Source of the DNA: Rhabdophis nuchalis
Lineage: Eukaryota > Chordata > Lepidosauria > Squamata > Natricidae
DNA length: 64,000 nucleotides
Reading direction: 5' to 3'
Assembly (NCBI GenBank): GCA_039707465.1
Contig: CM077643.1
Span: 333,766,419-333,830,418, forward strand
Shown: piece by piece, positions 14,001 to 29,000 of the stretch
Layout: every line of letters starts with the position of its first letter
Position numbering within the stretch: the stretch's first letter is position 1
Position numbers and translations under genes: made by a program
Notes under the pieces: model-generated
Told to the model about the DNA's origin: nothing
Seen by the model: the letters and a program-made list of their open reading frames with translations, nothing else
Database searches by the model: none

Positions 14001-17000
14001 CCATAATGAAAGATTTCCCAGAAGAAGGAGGGAATGTTAAAGCTTCTACTGAAAGATAGAACACACATGAATCGACAACATGTAATGCACTGCATGAAGA
14101 CAACTTCAACTACTAATATCATTAAAAAAAACAACTGGGACTTCTGAGGAAGAAATGGCAAACTGAAGACGGCTCTGCTACAAGACAACAGTGAAATAAA
14201 GAGCTGGTGAGCAGACCATCTTTTTGTAATTCCTCTCCAGACACGGAAAGGATTGCGATAACCCAAAAGTGCTCCCTACGGTTGTTCCTGCTGGAGAGTG
14301 CAAACCAATGATCTCCATCATGTTTACAACTCTGGAACACAAGGGAATAACCATTTTGCTCAAACTACAATCATCAGCACTTTGAACTATACCATTATGC
14401 TTTTTCTTTTACTTGGTTTCTTTCATGTACACTACCACAAGATTAACTGGCAAGATACAGTTCATTTCATAATTTTGTTAATTTCTCATTTGCTTAATTT
14501 TATCACAGTAATATTGGCCCACAAAGTTTTTAATGATATATTGATGTCTAATAAATATATCATTGGAGATGTTTGTTTTAATAACAAACATCTCTTATCA
14601 AGCCACTTATGTTCAGTATTTTTCTAGCGCCACAGAATATATTTCATAAATTATAAGCAGCTCTCATTAGCAAAAACATTTCAAGAATCCTACATAAGTA
14701 TAGGCAAATCTTCCTATTCAAATTATGCAATTGCTCAACTTTCCCTAATTCATTATTCTAGCCTAGTAACCTCTAGCCTCTATTTTAGATTAATAGAGGA
14801 CATCAAAATGGCAAGGTTCACTAGCTTGCATTATTTTTATACTATTTTTATTTTTAATTTAGTTTGATGAGTTTTAGCATAATATTATCAATATGTTTCT
14901 ACCGCTGCTTCAAAATTTCAAAATTCCTGTTTGATTCTTTTCTTTGTAGCTTTCAATTTGTTTGTAGTTTCCATTACATATGCCCAGTTTAAATTTAAAA
15001 GCCATTTTGGTAATGACTGTTAAATTGAACAATGGGATAGAAAGTGCTTCCAAATTAATGACTTGTTTTTGAAAACCCAGCTTTATTTTATTTATTTAAA
15101 ATAGTTATACGGCCACCCATCTTATATCAAACTTTGGATGTCAATCTATATAAATAAAAATGTAACAAGTTTGTTCAAAACCGCTAATATCCGAAAGTAC
15201 TGCACTGATCGCTTCCATTATATACCTGGCTCCCTGCTATGTAACAACAGCCCTGCCCGAGCTCCTCGAGTTGGTCGCCGGGATGGTAGTGGAGACCCCC
15301 AGACTTCTAGTCATGGGGGACTTTAACTTACCATTGGCGGGTGAGGCATCGGAGGCAGCTCGGGAGTTCATGGCTTCCATGACGGCCATGGACCTGACCC
15401 AACTAGTTCAGGCCCCCACTCACAATGGAGGACACACACTGGATCTTATTTTCGTCTCTGGCCAGTGGAGAAGTGATCTTGGAACCGGGGACTTAGTCAT
15501 CTCACCCTTGTCATGGACAGATCACTCTCTCCTTCGGCTGGACTTTCCAATCGCCTCATATCACCACGGGGAGGCGGAGCCAGAGACACCCAGATGGTTC
15601 CGCCCCAGGCGCCTGATGGACCCTGAAAAGTTCCAGAAGGAGCTTGGGCCAATACCTGTATCCTTGACTCGTGCCGCGGCTGAGGACCTAGTGGCAGCAT
15701 GGTATAGTGCGGCCGCGGGGGCCTTAGACCTTAGGCCTTTGCGGCCTCTCACGCGGCATCATCCCACCCGGGCTCCTTGGTTTTCTGAGGAGCTGAGGGA
15801 GATGAAACGCCGCAAGAGACGCCTAGAGAGTAGGTGGAGATCCTCTCGATCTGAATCTGATCGAACACTGGTAAGAGCCCATTTGAGGACTTACTTAGTG
15901 GCAATGAGGGTGGCCAAACGCAAGTATTGTGCCACCCTCATCGCATCCGCAGAGAACTGCCCGGCGGCTCTGTTTGGGGTGACCCGCTCCCTCCTTCAAC
16001 AGAGGCCGCGAGAGTCCTCCTTGCAGGGCCGAGCCGAAGAATTTGGAGAATATCTGCAGGATAAAATCACTCAGATTCTGAGCGAGTTGCCCTCCACAGA
16101 TAGTGGTCCGGAGGAAGTATCCGATGCAGGCCTTGAGACTATTTTATGGGAAGACTTTGACTTTGTTACTGCCAAGGACATGGACAGGTTGGTGAGGAGA
16201 CTAAAGGCCACCACGTTTATTAGACCCTTGTCCCTCCTGGCTTGTACTGGCATCCTGGGAGGAGACATGAGGCTGGCTCCAGGCCATTATGAACGCTTCT
16301 CTGGGTGAGGGGTCCTTACCTACCATCTTGAAAGAGGCGGTGGTGAGACCCCTCCTCAAAAAGCCTTCCCTGGACTCAGCATTATTGGCTAATTATCGTC
16401 CAGTCTCCAACCTTCACTTTCTAGCGAAGGTTGTAGAGAGTGTGGTTGCACAGCAGTTTCATCGTCACCTGGAGGAAACTGATTATCTAGACCCGCGCCA
16501 GTCCGGCTTTCGACCCGGTCATAACACCGAGACGGCATTGGTCGCGTTGGTAGATGATCTCTGGAGGGCCCAGGATAGGGGTTGTTCCTCTATCCTGGTC
16601 TTGTTAGATCTCTCAGCGGCTTTTGATACCATCGACCATGGTATCCTTTTGCACCGACTAGAGGGGTTGGGGGTGGGTGGCACCGTTTTGCGGTGGTTCT
16701 CCTCCTTCCTCTCTGATCGGTCGCAATACGTGTTGACGGGGGGGCAGAGGTCGACTTCTAGGCCCCTCGCATACGGGGTACCGCAGGGGTCGGTCCTCTC
16801 GCCACTCCTATTCAACATGTATATGAAGCCACTGGGTGAGATCATCCGTGGTTTTGGGGTAGAATACCATCTGTACGCTGATGATATCCAGTTGTACATC
16901 TCTACCCCAAGCCACCCCAACGATGCCGTTGAGGTGATGTCCCGGTGTTTAGAGGCCATACGGATCTGGATGGGCAGTAACAAACTCAAACTCAACCAGT

Positions 17001-20000
17001 CCAAGACTGAGTGGTTGTGGTTCCCGGCTTCCCGGTTTAGCCAGTTGACACCATCGCTGGCCATGGGGAATGAAAATTTGGCCCCCGTGGATAGAGTGCG
17101 CAATTTAGGAGTCCTCCTGGATTCCCAGTTGTCCCTTGAGGATCAGGTGGCAGCCGTGGCCAGGGGGGCATTTTACCAGGTTCGCCTGGTCCGTCAATTG
17201 CGCCCCTTACTGGACCGGGAGGCCCTTCGCACAGTCACTCAAGCACTCGTGACTTCTCGTCTGGACTACTGCAACGCTCTCTACATGGGGCTCCCCTTGA
17301 GATGCACTCGGAGGTTGCAGTTGGTCCAGAATGCGGACGCGCGGGTGATCATGGGAATCTCAAGACATTCCCACATAACACCACTCCTGCACGAGCTGCA
17401 CTGGCTACCTGTACCTACCGGGTGCGTTACAAGATTTTGATGACCATATTCAAGGTACTCCATGGCACGGGGCCTAGCTACCTTTGAGACCATCTTCTAC
17501 CCCGTACATCCCTTCGACCGACTCGCTCCCAGGGAGAGTGTCTTCTCCGGGTGACGTCGACCGGACAATGCCAGTTGGCAGCTCCCAGGGGAAGGGCCTT
17601 CTCTGTGGTGGGCCCTACCCTCTGGAATGGCCTACCTCCCGACCTCCATTCCATCACAGACCTCCGCTTGTTTCGCCGGCACCTAAAAACTTATTATTTT
17701 CATCTGGCCGGCCTAGCATGATCTACTCCACACCCATTATTTTATAACAAATCAAAATTGTAATTTGGGTTTTAAATTTAAACTTATTTTAAGCAGGGTA
17801 TTGATTTAATTTAGTTATTATTTAATAATATTTTGTATTTATGTATAATTGATTTTAAATCTCTGTTCACCGCCCCGAGTCCCTTTGTGGTGAGATGGGT
17901 GCGGGTTATAAATGTGAAAAATATTTATTTAGCTATTTACTTCAATAAATAAAAAATGCAGGCTTATACTAAGGCTACTTTAAATAACTTTTATTACTTA
18001 ATACAACATTAATTTTTAAAACAATAGTTTTACCAAGATAAAATGTTAATACTGACAAATATTAAGACTGTGTTAGAAGTTAAACATAATCTAAACCTAC
18101 ACCTAAATTGTACATATACTATATATCCCCATACTTCTTACCTTCATCTGTTCGATTTATCTCTTGCTCAATAAGCCGTGAAGTACTGGGTCGCGTGGGT
18201 GGCACAACAGAAGGCTGTAATGCAGGGAGATCATCAACATCTCTCAAATTAGCAAGCATATCTTGCAGTTTTGACCTGTTGGGTCCTGGCCAAAAAAAGT
18301 GCAAAGGTTGGATTAGCATTAACACTGTCAAATTTGCTATGGCACTAATGGCAATGGGTGCTACCTTGAGCAAAGAAAAACATGAATGTGATTCAAATAG
18401 AGAGGACTAGCTTCAGCAACAACTAAGTTAAAAGCATGGAATGAGGTGCTGAGAAGAGATAATAATGAAAACAAAGGTGTGCATACATACATTCACATTT
18501 TTATTCACTTTATGAACTTGCAAAATGTAAAATAAAACCAAGTGAAAGCAAATGATAAAACACAAAGTTTTCTGAACATTAAAATACTTGTGAATTGTAT
18601 TTTTTTGCACAAGTTTTGAAAATTTCCCCAAATGGGTAGGGCTGTAGCTTTATCAGTTGTGTCATAATCTTTTAAAAAGTGATTTGCTTTAAAAAAAAAA
18701 AAGAGGGGGGAAAAACCAAACAAAATCAAGCAAGGATAACTGTTTTTGCTCTTCCTCAAACTACATGTGGTGAAGACCCCATGCCTTTCTCAACACTTAC
18801 CTGTGTTTTGCTCCATCATTTTCCCACATCCCTGTTTTGATTGTTTTATAAAGGACTGAGGCTGAAACATATCTTCGGTAGTTTTTCCTGTTGTAAGTTT
18901 AATTAAGAATGGGAAAATATCTTACCCACAGTCCATAACTGTTTTTCCTATTCTAGTAAATACAGCTATTGTTAGTAGCTAAAAGCATTCCAACATAAAT
19001 CTGAATGTACTGTTGCACACAAGACCTTGCTACAATAGCCTTGCCAAGCTTAGAAATATTCTCATACCAGTTATTTGACCCATTATTATTGATGAAACTC
19101 TTAAATGGTAATAGCTCTATGAATATTTGCTTTGATTGTACATCAATGTAATTCAAATTTAAAAACTGAAAATATATAGTATACAAAATGTGACAATTAT
19201 GATTGGCCAGATCAAAATTAGATCTAGTTTTATATTTGAACAATCAGGGCCCTCCAACTCAGATTTCTACATTTAAATTTTCATTGGTCTGATAAAAGAA
19301 CTTCATTAGTTTTAAGTCAATGTAGCTTATAAAAAATTAATTTCCTTTTCAGTAGGCTTTTGTCTGAATAGATGCTGTACAATTTCTGTCATGGCATAAA
19401 GCTACTTGACTTCACACCTTTTTTATCAGCCAAATTTTGCTTGGAGGAGATGGAAGGACCCATCAATTTTGCCCATCGTTACCTCTAAGGTTTAAAAAGA
19501 GAGATGCTGTGAGTTTCATAAATGATTGGGTTCCACATAGTTTACCAAGTAATTTCTATTCAAATCCCCCCAACTCTTCACCTCACACATGGACTACACA
19601 TTATTAATTTGCATATTATTTTACCCAATCTTTTTGTCAAGTGTGCCAAAAAACAAAACCCGAAAAATAGTTTCCTATTTATCAAGCTTAACATGATTCA
19701 TCTGCTAGGTGACAGAGGCTATAATAATGGTGAGGTTACAGAGCATAAAACTAGATATCTGTATCTATGACTGAATAGCAGAAGCCAGAACAAAGAGCAT
19801 GTTTATGTATTTGGGGAGTCATTTTGTCAACTAAGATGCCTATTCTGCATTTCGAAGGGATATAACTCACACTGCTCAAGAAGTGTTCTCCAAAACTCTG
19901 ACGAAATTTTTCCCCACAAAAATAAGGTTGGGAAAAATATATACAAGTTGCAAGTGTTGCCTTCCACTTGTGAAATCAGCACTGGCAATTAATCTTGAAA

Positions 20001-23000
20001 AGTAAACTTTTAGGAAGCTACAATATATGTTAACAATCAACAAGATGAATGAACTAAGCCATGTTACATTTGAAAACTGATGGAACTCCGGTAGCCTATG
20101 CTACTTGAAATATGGCATTTAAAAGCCTGATACTCACATTGTGTGTATTTTCAATTCACGTTATTTATTCATCTTATTCCAATTCCCAAATTATGGAATA
20201 CTGTACAAGAATAGTGGCAAAAGTTCCAAAATCTAATATGAAGGAAGCTAGCAAACAATTTTCACTGTGAAATCCATTAGCTTAGCTAATAATGGAATAA
20301 GAATTGACCACACATATTAAAGTAGGTACTGTTTAGATTTTAAGTTGATTGGCTCAGACCAGTTGCTTTAAGCCTCTATACTTAAATAAGAAAAGGATAC
20401 GAAAGTCTGAGAACTTGGGCAGACTTCCAATTTCTGCTAATGTTATGTACACAATGTTTTGACAGAATGACATGGTAGGGGATAGGACTGCTACAGATGC
20501 TACCAATTAGTTATGTGCGATCTCAAATTAGTGAGCAGGCCTTATTTATCTTTCCCGTTAAATTCAAGTGGAGGAATACAAGGAATTGACTAGGTGATAA
20601 GCATGTTCTCTCATAAGTCTCCATTAGATACAGGTTTCTCCTCTTAACAAATGCCTCCCAATGACTTCTGAGGCAAATATACCCAACTTGCTATTCATCA
20701 TATCTGAGAGACTTCATTCGTCCTTCGTGAGTCACCTTATTCATTGGTTTGTGGATATGAACAAGTATGCACAACATACTACAAGTGTTTTTAATCAAAT
20801 TCCAGTGTCTGGTGTGCCTTTTGTCATTACATTTATGCTATTTTTAATACCAAATATTTTTGCACTGCCTCATATTAAGAGTAATCTAATTAAAATATTG
20901 TCTATTCTTTTTAATTCCATTATTGTAAGAGAGCAAACACTACAAACCACTTTAGAAAAAAATGCTAAAAATTAGCAATTAGTACAAAATAATGTAGCTA
21001 ACAATTGGCAATAAGTTAATTCATTAAATCAGTGTTGGAAACATCTCAATAGTTTAAATTAACCATCTTGTAAATGTCAACCTCAATGATACCTTTCAAT
21101 TATTATGTAAGCTTCTGTATTATTCTATATTAATTTACAAATACAATATCTGTATATAGAATTTAAATCTATGACTTGTATATTTGGAAAATGTCAGCAT
21201 GATGGTTTATATTTTGAAAAATGGAAAACATAATGATTCACAGGGCTAGAAATTAAATTTTGAAAATTGTTCCAATTGTTTGCCTGGTTCATATATCATT
21301 CAATTCAGTTATTATATCAACACTAATCTTAATAAATAATATATTTTTTCATTTCGAGCCCTGCATTCAAGTTATGAGAATAGCATGACCTACATGAAGC
21401 AAACATTAAAATATAAACAAGGGTAGAAATTAATTTATTAACTCTCATTCTTGTTAAGGATATGTCCAGACCAATGTCTACTCTAATTCTTTATATACTG
21501 ATTTTGTTATTTAAATACTAAGTTCATTATATGAGTTGTTCCTTTTTTTATTGCAATATTCCCAGCACTACAGAAGCTTCTGTTTTCAAACATGCCATTA
21601 AATTCAGACACTCTACACCCAACTATGTATACATACTTAAAATACTAGTATGGATACAAGGCAAGAAAAACAGGGAAAACAAGAAATGTCTTTTTATAAC
21701 ATCCATTAAACTGATTGACTTTATGTAAAGAGAATTACCCCTAGGCTGTCATAAAGACAATAAATCTTTGAAAAAAACCTGAACTGTCAAAAGGCTGCCT
21801 TCGGGTTAATCAACAACCTGTGTATTAAAAACTGCTCTATAGAAAAATGTGAATTCCAGGTCATCTGTAACATACAGAAATATGGAATGGCTCTTTGGGA
21901 CTTGGTCATAATATTGGCAAATATAAATCAGGTAATATATATGGAGAAAAGATTAATTCCCACTTATTGCAGTATTACCTTTGACTTCAAAATCCCAGAA
22001 ATGCAGAGGAGAGATGACACGATGCTATTTATACGACAAAAAGTTCTCTCACATAAATATTGCGTGGTTTGGACAAAACTTAGCAAGATGTGCAATGTAT
22101 TTTGTACATTATTTTGTCAATGTACACAATATTAGAATTACTAACACATTTAGATTTTAAGTGGCATTAATTTCAACCCCTGGTAACTGTAAACTGGAAA
22201 GCAGTCAGGAGCAGCAAAGAAAAAGAGTAAGTAGTTTGAGGAAAACATTGAAATAAAGATAGCACTGGTGAAGTGAAAGAGGCAGGATTTGTAAATCTAT
22301 GGTGCAATGTTTTCCACTTACTCTTCACCCCCTTTTTCCCCTTGCGCTCCTTTTTGTATTGTTCCTTCAGTTTGGTTATTACTCCCTGGTCCACATTCCA
22401 GGCTTCAGGCATGAGACACTGGTCTTCCTTTTCTAGACAAATTAAAACAAACGAAACATCCTTTTTGTGTTATTTGGTTTCTTTAAAATGCTTTATTTTT
22501 GGAGTATTGGCAGCAGCTGTTGATCAGTGAAATTTTGACACCAATGATGTTGTATTTATCTGCTCAATTTATACGGCTGTTCATCTCAAATACATGACTC
22601 TGGGTGGCTAGCTGTACAAATCAATATTCTAAAAGTGTTTAATAACCTTATAAACAACATGAATACCAGCTGAGAAAAGCAATAAAGCAATTAACATAAT
22701 TGACATACAGGCTCAGCTACACATCAAGAGCCCTAGGCTCAATGACAAAACCAAGTTTTAAGGCTTTACGAAAAGTCAGCAGAGAAGATGAACCTGAGCT
22801 TGAGGGGAATGATGTTCTAGAGGGCAGGCACCACAACATAAAGACTCTCTTCTTGGATCCTCTCAGATGACACTCCATGACAGAACCTAGAGCATGCGTC
22901 TCCTGCCAGTTCTTACTGAGTGGGTTAATACCATCAGCACATTGCAGCAGTTCAATCAGGAAGTGACCAAGGCATTAGTGACCATGAGTAGGGCTTCACA

Positions 23001-26000
23001 ATTCAGGAACAGGGCAACTGGCACATAATATGCTGTCACTATAAGTTAAATTAAATTTGATGGTCTTGAATTTCTTCTCATATTCGATCTTGTTCACCAA
23101 GAAAGTGTTCTAATTCAAACCTAATCTCTAACCATCTCTTCTGTTAAAAATAGCTATATTGTCATCTTGGATTTACTCCAGATTATTCTAATTATTAAGG
23201 CATTTTTAGAACAACAAATCTGTAGCTGGTGTTAATTTTTATTCTGCTCAGAATACAAAATATTTCAATTGTAATAATTTCAAGCATGTATTTTAAGTAC
23301 TGCTTGTGTATCTGAATATCTTGTCAAATTTCTCTTCTACTGTACAAGTTTTCACAAAAGAAAAAAGCTAAAATTTAAAGTGGAAAAAAGGTGCACCGTT
23401 GCATCACCAATATTAACAGCAAATCTAAGCATTTTTTCTTGCATTCAATTAAACAAAATATATTTCATATTTAGTTTACATATTGCAAGATATAACACAA
23501 GAAACATGCCACACAACTGCTTTCTAAAATTGCTCTGAATTATACATTAATGAGTCCTAGAGAGGATTTTTTGTTCCAATTTTCTATTTATTTATTTTAG
23601 GCCAAGATAAAATTATTGCATTATATCTTTCCACGGTATATGGCATATCTTAGCTTTAAATTGCATGTATTAGTAATTTCTTTGAACAGTTACATTGCTA
23701 AAACAAATTGCCCGAAAGACCTTTAACTAAGAACTGTATTATACATTTAAATATGTGAACTAAAGCCACAAGGCCTGGAGATTTGCTAAAATATGTTTCT
23801 GCAAACATATTTAATAATCTCAAGTGCTACAGGCAATCCTCACTTAGTGACCAGAATAGGTTTGGCAACTTGGTTGTTAAGTGAAGTTGTCACTATATGG
23901 GAAATGTGATCATAATAGCGCTTATGATCTTACTTCAGTTTTCCCTTGTTTTACAGAGTTGTGAAGGTTGTAATTGCAGGTATTAGTCACAATGTTAATT
24001 TTTAAAATTGTAGCAATGTTACTTTTTAATCACTGTCATAACTGTAAACAGTTGCTATATGAGGCAGTCTCTAGTGAAGGCTACCTCTAAAGCAATTTTC
24101 TTGAAACTGTTTTTCAACTTCAACAGGGATAGTTGCCTATTTTGTGACATAAGACCTGCTTATACAAGCTTGCCATAGAAACAAGATTGAAGTGAATTAC
24201 AGCAAACTTTACTCCTAGTGTGAAGGATTTTCTAATAAGAAAATGATACAGATTTAAGGAGTTCTATATTCCTAAAATCAACCAGTTGATTAGGTATATC
24301 CAGTGAACAGTACCGTTACTACATTGGCCAGATAATATGTATGGTTTATTTCCCAATGGAACTTCTTGGGAGAATCTGACTAAGACATGAATTGCCAAAT
24401 CTCCAAACAAATTAGAGATAGGAGATGAGGGACAAGGTACTCTTGATTTGTGTCCTTAACTCGTTTTCATCTTTGTACATCACATAGAGATATGAACTCA
24501 AACAACCCCTTGAAAAATAAACTCATTCCAATGTTTTAAAAGAAAACTGTTGTATGTAAAGAAGGTGCTCCATTAACCCATACATGTAAGAACTCTTTCA
24601 TTGGATAGTTATATATTTCCCTCTAATTTCTGTCCATTGTAATCTTACCTAATAGTCAATCAAAGTGGATTTGGTGAGATTTACCTTGAAGAAAATATGT
24701 GTGTGATGGTTCTGTTAGGCACACCTTCAAACCATACTACTTAAATGACACACAGGGGAATAAAAACCATAGTTGGCAAATGGGAAATTTACCAAGGTGA
24801 TGGCAACAAATCCAAATGCAGAAAAAATAGTAAAAGGTGAGAATTAGGGACAACGTAGACAGATAAACAGAAGTAGCTTTCTATATAACAGTGTAAGAGA
24901 AACTACAAGAATTAACCAAGCCTGTCTATATAGCAACTTCAAGGAAATGGTCAATTCCTATTATATGTATGAAGGATACAATGGAGAAGTATGCCAAAGA
25001 AAATACCGATACTTGGAGGGCTATAAAATCTGCAGCAAATAGATTAGTAATGATGAACACTAGATATTAATAGGGTAGCCACATTTTTTTAAAATTCCAT
25101 TTCAAATTTTCTCCCCTGAAAGAGCAAAAAGAAAAGCACAAAACATTGTAGAGAACATCTTGTATCAAGATAATGTACATTAAAGATTGGGTTCACATGA
25201 CACGTTTAAACGTGAAACTGGGTTAACGTAATTGCTATGTTTTTATTATCACTCCCATGCAAGGAGTGTTGGTTAGATCAAGGGTGGTGATATAGTGCAC
25301 TGTGTCACATTTTTCAGTTGCCAACAAACCTCAGTTTGGAGAAGTAAATAGGTAACAAATACCACAACAAGCAGATGTCTATGAACAAGGAGGAGATTGA
25401 CCATTCACAATCAAAAGTCTCAATTATACTTTCCTGGAACACACATTGGATTTCTTTTTCTACCTACTGGTGGATATTGTTGGGATCTGAAATTATGGCA
25501 TAGATTCTTAATTTATGATCACTGGGGAACCAAATTTGAACAATTCACCACTCCAGAAATGTTCTAAGCTCAAATGAGCACTGAACATTGCACAGTAACC
25601 TCCCAACCACCAAAAACAGAATTAAGAACCAATTTTAGGGAATTATATGGTTTAATACATCCTAGCGCAATTGTAATATAGATCTACTTAAAGTACTATT
25701 AAGTGAATCACAGAAGAATTCAGAGCTCTCTATCAACAAGGGAAAGGGGGAAAAAACAGGAAGACTTCACAAAACTGGTTTTAGGCAGGGTGTCAGACAT
25801 GTTCAGTTTTAAAGTCATAATCTCATCTGATTCCTTTGCTGTTACACAGGCTAATCTTCAAAATTAGTATTCTCGATTTCTTCACTCAAAACTATATACA
25901 TGAAATTAAGAAATGGACTCTGCTGCAAAGGCTTTAAACCTGAGAAAAGGCATGATTTGCCAATATACTTGTCTAATGAGATGAACAGATTTAGGGCTAA

Positions 26001-29000
26001 TCTACGGGTCTAGAATATGGACTTGGAACCTCCCCTCCTGGGAATGATCAATTTAAAGGGGAAGTTTAAATTTAAAAAGCCAAAGTGGAAGGACTGTTTA
26101 AACTTGCTGGTAGTTTGTTTACTTGTTTTGCTTGCATAAGCCCCATTGGCAGTTGCCATACAATTGCAATGAATTCAAACTATAAAAAATAGGTAATAGG
26201 TAATAATAACTTCAATATTTTTAGATATTCTGTAAAATTAAGAAACAGCTCAAAAGTTGAATCTCCAGAATTAACACTTCCCCTACGATCCTTCTCCAGT
26301 TCCAGGTAAATGACTGCATTTAGGCTATGTTCTTTCTTTTCTTACCCCAATCTGTACCGTCTCCTGAACTTCTGGATTCCCCATCCCCTTCATCAGATGT
26401 GGCTAGGAAATCAAATTCTTTCAGGGCCTCTTCGGTATCTCTGTCTTCATTATTGTCGGGCAGGACTTTTTTTCTCACAATCTATGGGAGACAATTTTTC
26501 TCTCTCATTGTGTGCTGTTTTTCTTATGTTTGTACCCTTTAGACCCATAAATGTTACATATAAGCAGAAAGATAATGTATTTTGGTACCAGCTAGTAAAA
26601 TATAAATTAATTAGACAATACTTGATCAAATGTTTATACCATGCTTTGAATAGTTTCTTCAATATTATAATCTGTATTTGTCTCATATAAATCTGTAGAC
26701 ACCAATGAGTTCAAAAGTAGTACCTATCAGATGAATCATCTGGCATGGCAAAACAAATAGTCAACCTCTAACAAAATTTGTCTTCATTAGAAAGCCTATA
26801 GATGCCAGAGGCATTCTTATAAAATATAAAGAACAGGTAACCAAAATTCATTACTATATTTGGAAATAAAAGTCTAATTGCCTAGAACAGGGGTCTGCAA
26901 AGTTGGCTCTTTTAAGACTGGTGGACTTCAACTCCCAGAATTCCCCAGCCAGCTATGCTGGCTGGGGAACTCTGGGAGTTGAAGTCCACCAGTCTTAAAA
27001 GAGCCGACTTTGCAGACCCCTGGCCTAGAACAAAGATCATCTAAGAGATGCAGTCATCATCCTAGGATTTTGCGTAGATGGTGAAGAATAAACTCACCAG
27101 TGTTCCTTCTAACTGGCCATTTTATTAAATATCCATTTATATATCAAATTTGGAGACCAGTCATCTCATTCAGATTTGGCAAACAGTTAAGCCTCTCATA
27201 ACTATTTTGTGTGAGTACACACAAAACAGACTCTTAAAAAGAATGCTTTTGTTGGAACCCTTAATCTAAATGTAGCCCTCAAAACTTATAAAACCAGTAT
27301 TAAGCTTCTAATTCTCATATAAAATTCAATATAACTGCATAGCTTTTTTTCTTTTCTCTCTTGGGATATTTCTCTGCATGTCTATTTCCCAAACACTCAT
27401 TAAACAACCTATTTAGACTAGAAAGCCCATTATTGAAGGGATATTTGGACTGCTATATGCAAGCGTTTCATTTATCAGTTTCCAAGTGTTTTACAATTAA
27501 AGTTTTTAATAAGTGTGTTTTAAATGATCAAGCGCCCTTTTGTTACAATCTTCATTATACCAATTTGCTTTCAGCCCACCGTTGATGTATCCATGATTGT
27601 TCGCTCTCTTCCATCAATATCATCATCTTCCTCTTCATCGCTAAATTCTGCAGCAGCATTTTCAAGGAATTTAAATGTTTCTAGCAGAGAAGCAGAATCT
27701 GTCAAATCTGGTTTTCTGGATAAAAATTAAAACAGCAACACAAATCAATCTACCCGAATGCTTCTCTTCATTAAGCTTTATAAAGTTGGACAAAATACAT
27801 CACAAATTTCAATTTTATTAATCTACATATTTGAAAGTAGAAAACATAGATCAAAGTAATATACAAATTTAGAGCATCCAAATATTTTTTATTTTAAGAT
27901 TTCATTACCAAATGAAACTAAAACCAAGGAAGGGGAGACTATTTTTGCTCATTTTCTCCTTTACATTAAAATCCAATACTAGCAGCCAGAAGGACTAGGA
28001 AAAACCATTATTATTTTCTGCCCAGTACATATATGAAATTGTAACAGTGCTTCTATCATTAAACAAGAATCTCAAAATGTTTGTTTTTGTACTTTGTTTT
28101 TGTATCTTTTTATCTTAAGATTAATCATAATAATTATGATTACTGTTTAAAGCTATAGATATTTTTAGACTATTTAAGATTGTTTAAAGATAGAAATAAC
28201 TCTGTAACTTCTTTTGTTGACACAATGACAAGCAATTGCGGGCAAGAAGAAAATAACTAAAGCTACAACAACAATTGTACCTATAATTAAATTTACGGGG
28301 AAAAAATAATTCAATTTTTGTCACTATTTAAAAAAATAAGAGAATAAATTTAAAACAATTACTAAAATAAATCTCTCCTAACATGCTTTATTTTCACACC
28401 TAGGTCCTATAACCTATATGTCACAATTAGTTCTTCTTTTAAAAAAGCACATGCTACACAATTAATTGAAATAAAGATTTTTTAAAGAAGATATTGGACA
28501 GCCATTTGTCTGAAATGGTACAGCATCTCCTGCTTGAGCAGGGGATGGAAATAAAAGACCTCCAAAGTCCCTTCCAATTCTGTTATTCTGTTACATCAAA
28601 GAAAAGTCACTTTGAAATACTTCTTCAAAACATAAGCAACATTCTATATTTGTAAATGACAATATCAAGATAGGAACAAGACTTAAATACAGAACATGTT
28701 TATTCATAAGTAGGCCTCAGCAAATTCAGGGTAACTTACTCCTAAATAAATATTGTATATTATAAAATATATAATGGTTTATGTTAACACAGCTTCATAA
28801 CACAGTTATGAAAATTGATTAAATGGTACCATGTTGTACAAACATCAGGAAATGGAGGTCAATTCCACTTTTCCCAAACGGATTCCTTCCCAATACCTTG
28901 AAACTACAGTTCCCAAAATGCACAGCCATGATGAACAGATTCTAAATTATTTTATACAGTATAAGTAGCCCAGGCAAAAATTGAAAATATTTGCATAATT

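Noticed and set aside
16519..17103. 194-codon minus-strand ORF
   Set aside because: Antisense shadow of the L2 reverse transcriptase.
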